This document shows, piece by piece, positions 1 through 5,115 of a stretch of 5,115 nucleotides of DNA; the first letter of the stretch is position 1; every line of letters begins with the position of its first letter. The DNA is from a bacterium. Its GTDB lineage: Bacteria > UBA9089 > UBA9088. Location: the NCBI GenBank assembly GCA_003498085.1, contig DNCM01000199.1, forward strand, positions 1 through 5,115, written 5' to 3'. The notes beneath the pieces are model-generated. The model was not told where the DNA came from. It searched no databases and saw only the letters and a list, made by a program, of their open reading frames with translations. The translations under genes were made by a program, and so were the position numbers.

Positions 1-542
1 ATCTCTATATCTGAAGAGACAATGAATGAGTCATAACCCTGGAGGATCGGATACAGGAATTCGGCAACTACAATTGGTATTCCCTCTTTAAACCTTTCAC
101 TGAAATCATCCCTCTCAAGCATCCTTGAAACAGTGTAATAAAATGAAAGATTTATAAAACTAGAAAGGGACATCTTTTCAAACCATGATGAATTGTAAAG
201 TATCTTTGTTTTATCAGGTGAAAGTATACAGAAAACCTGCTCTGTATATGTCCTTGCATTCTTTTTTATCTCACTATCAGTAAGTTTTGGCCTAAGCTTT
301 GTCCTTCCAGATGGGTCTCCTATCCTTGCTGTGAAATCACCAATAATAAAGATAATATTATGACCCAATTCTTGGAATTCCTTAAGCTTTCTTAGAAGGA
401 CAGTATGTCCTAGATGGATGTCAGAAGATGTTGGATCAACTCCAAATTTTACATTCAGACTCCTTTTTTCCAAAAAAAGAGTTTTTAAACCCTCTTCTTC
501 GATTATATCAACACACCCCTTCTTTATCTTATCAAAATTCAT
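1..542 (-). CDS. tyrS: Tyrosyl-tRNA synthetase, N-terminal part (runs off the window)
   Basis: This cytoplasmic class I aminoacyl-tRNA synthetase charges tRNA-Tyr with tyrosine using ATP. I translated it from the sequence; it has no stop inside the window. The 180 visible codons cover the first part of the Rossmann catalytic domain. Landmarks are KFGVDPTSSDIHLGH (about residues 32-46), whose HLGH at 43-46 is the HIGH-type ATP-binding signature, then LRKLKEFQELGH, IGDFTARIGDPSGR and, near the edge, EFLYPILQGYDS. The GDPSGR and YPxLQGYDS blocks and the HLGH form fit the TyrZ-like bacterial subgroup. The family is about 400 residues long, so the KMSKS loop and the S4 anticodon-side domain lie outside. 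The ATG at 542 is the only sensible start: the family begins about 30 residues before the FGVDPT block, as here. There is no strong Shine-Dalgarno, only a GGG about 7 nt upstream. The start overlaps the stop of the upstream rsmE fragment (ATGA), suggesting translational coupling. The assignment is secure; the subgroup is less so. Confidence 0.95.
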   Translation of the reverse strand, partial: MNFDKIKKGCVDIIEEEGLKTLFLEKRSLNVKFGVDPTSSDIHLGHTVLLRKLKEFQELGHNIIFIIGDFTARIGDPSGRTKLRPKLTDSEIKKNARTYTEQVFCILSPDKTKILYNSSWFEKMSLSSFINLSFYYTVSRMLERDDFSERFKEGIPIVVAEFLYPILQGYDSFIVSSDIE

Positions 543-736
543 AGCCCAAATTCATAAAAAATAGAAGAAAGGACGAAAAAGCCTGCATACTCTGTCTTTA
601 TGAGTGCATTTCCCAAGGATACAGGAATTCCTCCCATTTTTTGAATAGAGGCAACCCCTTCCTTTTCAAACCCTCCCTCTGGTCCAATAAAAAACCTATA
701 TTTCTTATGGGAAGAGACAGAGTGTAATTTGACCAT
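539..736 (-). pseudogene. rsmE: C-terminal fragment of RsmE-type 16S rRNA m3U1498 methyltransferase, 5'-truncated
   Basis: Intact RsmE methylates N3 of U1498 in 16S rRNA using S-adenosylmethionine. It has an N-terminal PUA-like RNA-binding domain and a C-terminal SPOUT trefoil-knot domain, about 230-250 residues in all. Only 65 residues are present here. They match the knot: FIGPEGGFEKEGV at 16-28 (the SAM-binding GPEGG is intact), VSLGNALIKTEYAG at 39-52 in place of the usual LGxRILRTETA, and the closing IFYEFGL. The N-terminal two thirds cannot fit: in-frame TGA and TAG codons lie 21 and 36 nt upstream of the ATG, and the neighbouring gene ends 110 bp away. No other frame of the gap resembles the missing part. 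The ATG at 736 has no Shine-Dalgarno. The changed R/K and T/Y positions of the knot motif fit relaxed selection. The stop overlaps the tyrS ATG by four bases, so the fragment may persist because tyrS translation depends on it. A functional mini-protein is possible but unsupported. Confidence 0.75.
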
Positions 737-816
737 TTGGTTTACAAAAGTTAATCATAAACACCCAATCTATGTCAACCAGGAAATATTTTGAAACCTA
801 CCTTTGTCTTTTACAG

Positions 817-844
817 AAAAAATGAATTTTTGGCTAAAAAATCC
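817..844 (-). terminator. Probable intrinsic terminator of the giant gene
   Basis: On the minus strand, 3 nt past the TAA stop, GGATTTTT (844-837) can pair with AAAAATTC (831-824) around a 5-nt loop TAGCC, an 8-bp stem with one G-T pair. One base later comes a run of six T (822-817). The stem is almost all A-T, so its strength is doubtful, but the position right after the stop and the T-run are right for a Rho-independent terminator. It would separate the giant gene from the rsmE fragment and tyrS. Confidence 0.45.
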
Positions 845-846
845 TT

Positions 847-3800
847 TTATTTTACAACAAGAGATTTTATCTTTCTAAAATCCCCTGTCTTAAGCTCATA
901 GAAATATAATCCAGATGAGACAGGTTGACCTTTATCATTTTTTTGATCCCAGAATATTGCAGAATCTTCTTTCGCTTTTGTATATGAGCCCGCTTTTCTT
1001 TGTCCTATATCTATGGTCCTCATCTTTTGTCCAAGGATGTTGTAAATTGTAAGGCTTACATCAGCATCCTGTGCTAGCTTAAATGGAATCCAAGCTCCAT
1101 CCTTGCTTGGGTTTGGAAAGGATTGTAAAAGCTCTGTTTGGCCAATAGATTCTATTGTAATATTTTCTATTCTTGTTTCTAGTTTGTGATTTAGGCTATC
1201 CCTCAAATCAGCACTTTCTATCTTAATAGTTGCAGGAAATGCTTTTACAAAGCATTTTATTTTGAATAAGGAGCCTTTATTTTTGGATTCTTCTCCTAAA
1301 ATCTGAACCTTTAAGTATCCTTCTTTGTTGTTAAGTAGATAGAATCCCTTTGGATTTGAAAAAATATTTCCCTCTTTTACTTCTTTTATTTCTATCTTTG
1401 CTGGATTAAAGGTTATTGTTATTTCTCCTCCCAATAGGCCTTGGGTATTTACCCATATTTCTCCTTCAAAAAGACTTTCTTCTTTTGCATATTTTGAGCC
1501 TTGGTTGAAAGATAAGAATGCATATTTCTCCTTTTTTTCTCTCTTTGCATCTATTTTATCTATCTTGTAAGAAACTATTTCTGCCATAATACTATTGAAT
1601 GGAGGAAGCGAGTCTACTTGTTCTAAGAAGGAAGATGTACGTTTATCAAGGATAGATGAGATATGAGATAACAAAGATTGATTCATTATAAATGAAATTC
1701 CTTTGGTTGATCCCCTTTTTATCTCTATCGAGTCTACATACCATCCCTCATAGTTGTTATATAGGCTATCTATAGAATTAAAGAAGAATTTTATCTTTAT
1801 CTTCTTTTTGCAATAAGGAGTAAGGTTTGCTGTATATGCTTGCCAATTTCTCATTGTTCCTGATACTTGGGCAATTTGTGTCCAATTTGTGTAGTTAGTA
1901 TCTTCTGTTGCTATGTAAACTATTTTCCTGTCCCAATATGTTCCAGTATACTCTGTCTCATACCAGCTCTTGAATGAAAGTAATGCATCATTTTCTTTTG
2001 TTAGGTCAATTATAGGGCTTATTGCTTCTCCATAGGTTCTTCCAACATTATAGTTTGTTCCATTGTTGTAAGCAATACTGTATTGGGGTGTATCCGACCT
2101 TTTATTGCTAATACGCCATAGACCAGAAAGATTCCATTCCTGGGTATCGCCATCATCAAAATTCTCAGTAAATATAGTGGGTTCTGGAATCTCTACCCTT
2201 ACATCATCTATATACCAGCCTTCATAGTTGTTGTATAAACCATCTACTGTATCAAATGAAAACCTTATCTTTATCTTTTTACCACAATAACTTGATATAT
2301 CAAAGACCTCTTGATGCCAATCTGAGTAGGAAAGACCTTTGCAATCATTATAAAAGATTTGATTCCATGATGAACCATCAAAGATTTCAACCTTCATATT
2401 GTCGTAATAACCCCAAGGATAAGATTCATGTTCCCAGAATGTCCAGAATGAGAGCTTTGCAGATTTTACAGAGGATAGGTCTATCTCGGGAGAGATGATA
2501 TATCCTGAGTTCCTTCTCCCTGTATTGTAGTTTGTCCCATTGTTATAAGCAAAGCTGTATGGAGAAGAATTACATCTTTTTTTCTCTAAGTGCCATAGTC
2601 CTGTTGCCTGCCAGCCATCAGGAATACCATCATCAAAGTTGTCAAAGAAACCCCATTGATTTTTTACAATAACAATAATCTTCTTTATATTTGTATCATT
2701 TCCATCTGTTGCTGTAAGCCTGATGGTATAAGTTCCATTGGCTAATCCTGCTACATCCCAAGTAGCAATGATACCATTGTCTACTGGGATATTGGATGTT
2801 GTAATCACATTCCAATTAGAAGGGCTCTCTCCCCTGCCATATTCTAAAGTATAAGACAAAAGCTTTGATAATAAATTAGTTCCATCAACACTAATGTTAT
2901 CCATAGCTTGTCCTTTAATTTCAACTTTACCTGATACTTCTTGGTTTAGTATTGGATAGGTAATATTGGCTGATGGGAAGGCAGAGGAATTGGAGAGGTA
3001 GTCAATAATGTAAATATCCCAATTCCCTTCCTTGTTTGAGCCAATAAGGAGCTTTGTTCCATCTGGTGACCAATCATCTGGTCCATCATGCCCTGGCCAA
3101 CTTGTAAGGGGAACAATATTAGCAGAAAGGCCATTGAATACATCTTCTATATTCTTAATTATCCATCCATCATAGGCATTACCACCCATCATTGAAGAAA
3201 AAGCAAACATCCTGCCATCTGGTGAGAACCTTCCCATTTCGTCTCCTAGGTAGTTGGTTACCTGAAGAATAGTAGGAGAAGCATTGTTTTTAATTACACT
3301 ATCTATATTAACTATTGCCCAGTCATGATTATTTCCAGTTTTATCAGAAATAAAAACAATTTTTTTTCCATCGGGAGAAAAGCATGGACCATTTTCATAA
3401 GAAGGGTCTGTTGTTATTCTTTTTGTTTGTGGTGTTGCTTGTTTATTGATTACATCAGCTATATTGGTTATTACATAGATGTCCCTATTTCCATTTTTTG
3501 TTGAACCATAGGCTAACCATTTTCCATCTGGCGAGAAATATGGCCAGTGGTCGTTATCATCAGGTCCTTCGGTTATTTGGACTAATGAAGGTAAAGCATC
3601 TTTATTGATTACATCCTGTATATTTGTAATTACAAAGATATCTTTGCCATCAGAAAAAGCAAGATATTTGCCATCTGGCGAAAAATTAGGACCATATCCA
3701 CGCAAGATCTTATTTTTATTCTTTCCATCTATATCCATTACCCAAAGATTTGCATTTCCACCTGTATATGAAGTGTAAACTATTTTCTTTCCATCTGGTG

Positions 3801-5115
3801 AGAAACAAGGACACCCATCAGGTCCTAAATCTGTGGTTAGTTGCTTTGCAGGAGGGGTAATAAAAAATTCTTTGCTTGCAATAGAAGATGCATTTCCTCC
3901 CTCATCTTTTGCCTTTACAGAAAAGGTATAGTTTCCATTAAGCAAATTTTCATAGATAACATATCTTCTATACCTATATTCTGACCATACTCCATTATTT
4001 AGGGAATAAGAGTATTGTAAATCTTCTTTTCCTAGGTTATCCTCTCCTTCAAAGGAAACAATTACTTTATTTTGTTGAATATCTACATTAAGGAGAGAGA
4101 TTGAGGGAGGATATATATCCTTTGGCTTTACAACTTTATGCTCAATGCTTCCTTCGCTTAAGTTGTTAAATTTTGAAACCCCATAACTATGAGATTTCAT
4201 AGATTTTCTTTTTTCTTCATACATTGCTGTTTTGAAATCACTAGATAAGGAGAATTTTGGATGTGTTGATGTTTTAGCAATGCACTTGGCTATATCTTCT
4301 TGGGTAATTCTATCTGTCAGGCTTCCTTGATAATAAATGTTGTATCCCTCAGGGATAATCCCATAAGAGAAAAGAAGGGAATTTATTTCAGAATCCCATG
4401 TAAGGATGATTTTATCTTCAGATTGTGAAACTTCCTCCCCTGTTACATTAAGCTTAAGAATAGGGGAAGGCAAGGTATTATTGTTAATTAAGACACAGGC
4501 TTTATTTGTTGAGAGGTATCCATTGTCAAGGTTTTGTTTCACTACAAAGAAATATGCCCCATCAGGAACAATATTGCCATTTTCATTTTTCCCATCCCAA
4601 GATATAGAATAAAGACCGGATGTTTTATAGGATGAATTAAGCCTTTTTATCTCTTTTCCCCATAAATCACAAATGTTTATAGAAAGAGTTCCACTATCAG
4701 GCAAAATGTATTGAAGGGTATTATTTATTGCTTTAAGATATATTGATACCCCATCTTGTTGGGTTATATGAGGGATAAGGCAACTAGCAACAATATAGCG
4801 ACCTGTCCCATCTGACTGAATGTGGCTGTCTAAAATATCTATGGCTTTTCCCTCTTTAAAGATGCCAAGCCTTATTTGGCTAGTTCCCCCGTAATCTATC
4901 TTCCCTGGGAGATTTAATTCCTTGGAAAAGACAATTGGACCTTGGGTATTAGTTCCGAAAGAAAAGTCTTCCTTGTGAAGCAAGCTTCCATCAGGCTTAG
5001 TAAGATTAAGGGAAAGGGAAAGGGAAAGGGTCTCATTCTTTGGCCAGTCAACAAAGCCCAAATTTATCTTTACCTTGTCATTTGGAATAAGAATATTGGC
5101 TCTTCTCCAAATTTC
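847..5115 (-). CDS. Giant mosaic secreted/surface protein: PD40 propeller, MAM-like, cohesin-like and FlgD/type IX-like domains (5' partial)
   Basis: The frame is open to the window edge, giving 1422 codons with no start. A TTG at 5061 can be read as a start but lies 18 codons inside the open frame, in the middle of a beta-rich region. Numbering that TTG as 1, the domains are: beta-rich region 1-103; FlgD-like Ig about 104-195 (SWDGKNENG around W155); Fn3-like about 199-312; Ig-like 317-402; six PD40/TolB-like propeller blades 406-689, each with [FW]SPDG at 420, 460, 509, 561, 612 and 664; Ig-like about 697-800; two MAM-like jelly rolls 805-958 and 963-1116, both with YNNGTNYN and a C-terminal NNYEGWY; a linker 1117-1195; cohesin-like 1196-1308; FlgD/type IX-like Ig 1309-1404 with FPNP, YNILGQ, W1371 and SSGLYFYEL. 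No catalytic residues are apparent. Such parts usually serve adhesion, carbohydrate binding or scaffolding outside the cell. Export is inferred, since any signal peptide is out of view. The physiological role is unknown. A terminator-like hairpin follows the stop. Confidence 0.9.
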   Translation of the reverse strand, partial: EIWRRANILIPNDKVKINLGFVDWPKNETLSLSLSLNLTKPDGSLLHKEDFSFGTNTQGPIVFSKELNLPGKIDYGGTSQIRLGIFKEGKAIDILDSHIQSDGTGRYIVASCLIPHITQQDGVSIYLKAINNTLQYILPDSGTLSINICDLWGKEIKRLNSSYKTSGLYSISWDGKNENGNIVPDGAYFFVVKQNLDNGYLSTNKACVLINNNTLPSPILKLNVTGEEVSQSEDKIILTWDSEINSLLFSYGIIPEGYNIYYQGSLTDRITQEDIAKCIAKTSTHPKFSLSSDFKTAMYEEKRKSMKSHSYGVSKFNNLSEGSIEHKVVKPKDIYPPSISLLNVDIQQNKVIVSFEGEDNLGKEDLQYSYSLNNGVWSEYRYRRYVIYENLLNGNYTFSVKAKDEGGNASSIASKEFFITPPAKQLTTDLGPDGCPCFSPDGKKIVYTSYTGGNANLWVMDIDGKNKNKILRGYGPNFSPDGKYLAFSDGKDIFVITNIQDVINKDALPSLVQITEGPDDNDHWPYFSPDGKWLAYGSTKNGNRDIYVITNIADVINKQATPQTKRITTDPSYENGPCFSPDGKKIVFISDKTGNNHDWAIVNIDSVIKNNASPTILQVTNYLGDEMGRFSPDGRMFAFSSMMGGNAYDGWIIKNIEDVFNGLSANIVPLTSWPGHDGPDDWSPDGTKLLIGSNKEGNWDIYIIDYLSNSSAFPSANITYPILNQEVSGKVEIKGQAMDNISVDGTNLLSKLLSYTLEYGRGESPSNWNVITTSNIPVDNGIIATWDVAGLANGTYTIRLTATDGNDTNIKKIIVIVKNQWGFFDNFDDGIPDGWQATGLWHLEKKRCNSSPYSFAYNNGTNYNTGRRNSGYIISPEIDLSSVKSAKLSFWTFWEHESYPWGYYDNMKVEIFDGSSWNQIFYNDCKGLSYSDWHQEVFDISSYCGKKIKIRFSFDTVDGLYNNYEGWYIDDVRVEIPEPTIFTENFDDGDTQEWNLSGLWRISNKRSDTPQYSIAYNNGTNYNVGRTYGEAISPIIDLTKENDALLSFKSWYETEYTGTYWDRKIVYIATEDTNYTNWTQIAQVSGTMRNWQAYTANLTPYCKKKIKIKFFFNSIDSLYNNYEGWYVDSIEIKRGSTKGISFIMNQSLLSHISSILDKRTSSFLEQVDSLPPFNSIMAEIVSYKIDKIDAKREKKEKYAFLSFNQGSKYAKEESLFEGEIWVNTQGLLGGEITITFNPAKIEIKEVKEGNIFSNPKGFYLLNNKEGYLKVQILGEESKNKGSLFKIKCFVKAFPATIKIESADLRDSLNHKLETRIENITIESIGQTELLQSFPNPSKDGAWIPFKLAQDADVSLTIYNILGQKMRTIDIGQRKAGSYTKAKEDSAIFWDQKNDKGQPVSSGLYFYELKTGDFRKIKSLVVK
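850..1137 (-). other. C-terminal FlgD-like/type IX sorting-like Ig domain
   Basis: These last 96 residues of the giant protein have the standard layout of the FlgD_ig / Por-secretion C-terminal family: LLQSFPNPSKDGAWIPFKL, then DVSLTIYNILGQKMRTID, an aGxYT segment (AGSYTKAKEDSAIFWD) and SSGLYFYELKTGDF before a basic tail ending SLVVK. In Bacteroidota similar C-terminal domains direct type IX secretion. In candidate phyla the same fold is common at the C-termini of large exported proteins, often without proof of a type IX system. No secretion genes are visible here, so the sorting role is an inference. Confidence 0.8.
1138..1476 (-). other. Cohesin-like domain
   Basis: Residues 1196-1308 alternate short beta strands in a cohesin-like order: FEGEIWVNTQGLLGGEITI, then FNPAKIEIKEVKEGNIF, a glycine-poor turn, GYLKVQILGEESKNKGSLFKI and a closing IKIESADLRDSLNH segment. 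The feature 'strand, NPxxIxIxxVxxGxxF, strand, GxLFxIxxxV' is typical of cohesin-type modules, which bind dockerins in cellulosomes. In free-living candidate-phylum proteins they more often serve as generic interaction modules. No dockerin repeat (paired DxNxDG) is seen in this window. Assignment is by pattern only and less sure than for the propeller. Confidence 0.55.
1714..2649 (-). repeat. Tandem duplication of an MAM-like jelly-roll domain (two copies, about 155 residues each)
   Basis: Two adjacent coding repeats occupy 2649-2188 (residues 805-958) and 2175-1714 (963-1116). Both begin with ENFDDG/DNFDDG and a W-rich GLW segment. Both share YNNGTNYN, an ISPxIDL strand, a Cys before a KKIKIxF strand (SYCGKKIKIRF and PYCKKKIKIKF), and end LYNNYEGWYxD. 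GWYIDDV is the usual ending of MAM-like/immune-inhibitor-A-type jelly rolls, which bind carbohydrate or protein outside the cell. At DNA level two blocks stay close: 2051-2075 against 2528-2552 differ at 2 of 25 bases, and 1748-1763 against 2222-2237 at 1 of 16. The offset is 474-477 bp, so the frame is kept. Other parts have diverged, showing an old internal duplication held by selection in some strands. Confidence 0.8.
2995..3846 (-). repeat. Six PD40/WD40-like (TolB-type) beta-propeller repeats
   Basis: Residues 406-689 hold six repeats with the blade signature [FW]SPDGxxxx[AIV][FYI]xS. Their aromatic residues are at 420, 460, 509, 561, 612 and 664, a spacing of 40, 49, 52, 51 and 52. At DNA level the sextuple is visible as the recurrent 'ccatctgg[tc]gagaa' block. 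Six such blades normally close one propeller like that of TolB. TolB itself is a periplasmic protein with about 400 residues and a different N-terminal domain, so this is a propeller module in a larger protein and not TolB. Blades 2 to 5 carry an extra conserved stretch of the form NIxDVIN after the third strand; see findings. Confident as a propeller; partner unknown. Confidence 0.85.
5010..5030. repeat. Hexanucleotide microsatellite (GGGAAA)3GGG, G-quadruplex-type motif on the + strand
   Basis: The + strand reads GGGAAA three times followed by GGG, a perfect 21-bp run. It has four G3 tracts with 3-nt loops, the canonical G3N3G3N3G3N3G3 pattern for a three-layer quadruplex. The minus strand is the coding strand and gives alternating Ser-Leu codons (TCC CTT), producing the SLSLSL stretch near the N-terminal edge of the giant protein. 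The G-tracts are therefore on the template strand of transcription. Adding or losing a unit changes the protein by two residues without shifting the frame. Confidence 0.85.

Noticed and set aside
705..758. Short peptide starting at the ATG at 758 (-), 17 codons
   Set aside because: No ribosome site, no family similarity, and it overlaps the rsmE fragment in another frame.
749..778. Promoter with perfect TTGACA (778-773) ahead of the rsmE fragment
   Set aside because: The best -10, TATGAT (759-754), is only 13 nt away. At 16-18 nt spacing the hexamers match only 3 of 6, and a start there leaves no room for a ribosome site before the ATG at 736.
739..780. Imperfect 8-bp inverted repeat GGTTTACA/TGTCAACC around the gap
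   Set aside because: Seven of eight matches over 42 bp in AT-rich DNA is weak; no target duplication or transposase supports a mobile element or attachment site.
2256..2498. Open frame of 80 codons on the + strand
   Set aside because: Antisense to the well supported jelly-roll region, no recognizable domain and no ribosome site; a shadow.
2946..3143. Open frame of 65 codons on the - strand
   Set aside because: Overlaps the propeller/Ig coding region in another frame; its repetitive Leu/Pro/Gln content reflects the out-of-frame reading.
2995..3846. Propeller taken as a TolB orthologue
   Set aside because: It lies in a chain of over 1400 residues with no TolB N-terminal domain and no pal/tol neighbours.
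4406..4612. Open frame of 68 codons on the + strand
   Set aside because: Antisense to the FlgD-like/Fn3 region of the giant gene and without family features.

Overview
The window holds three reading frames, all on the minus strand, so transcription runs from high to low coordinates. The DNA is AT-rich, with many A/T-ending codons and frequent AGG, AGA and ATA. The large protein has the composite build seen in secreted proteins of little-cultured bacterial lineages (groups such as Omnitrophota, Desantisbacteria, Poribacteria or WOR-3): TolB-type propeller repeats, MAM-like jelly rolls, a cohesin-like domain and a FlgD/type IX-like C-terminal Ig domain. That taxonomic guess is an inference from domain style only. 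The mix suggests a low-GC Gram-negative-type bacterium from environmental DNA.

Layout from high to low coordinates. (1) Positions 5115 to 847 carry one giant mosaic extracellular protein. It is open at the window edge, so its N-terminus and any signal peptide are missing. In order it shows a beta-rich N-terminal region, a FlgD-like Ig domain, an Fn3-like domain with a charged insertion, an Ig-like domain, a six-bladed PD40/TolB-like propeller, another Ig-like domain, two tandem MAM-like jelly rolls, a cohesin-like domain and a terminal FlgD/type IX-like domain. (2) A gap of 110 bp (737-846) contains a plausible AT-rich terminator for that gene and no other supported feature. (3) Positions 736 to 539 encode only the C-terminal third of an RsmE-type 16S rRNA m3U methyltransferase, probably a remnant of a 5'-deleted gene. 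(4) Its stop overlaps, as ATGA, the start of a tyrosyl-tRNA synthetase gene (542 to 1) that leaves the window after 180 codons.

The two low-coordinate genes belong to translation (rRNA modification and tRNA charging). The large gene is accessory and belongs to the cell surface. The border between them, in the gap beside the truncated rsmE, looks like a rearrangement breakpoint. I see no RNA gene, CRISPR array, transposase or defence system. The most notable points are the truncated rsmE still coupled to tyrS, the repeat-built architecture of the giant protein, and a perfect G-quadruplex-type hexamer repeat inside its coding sequence.
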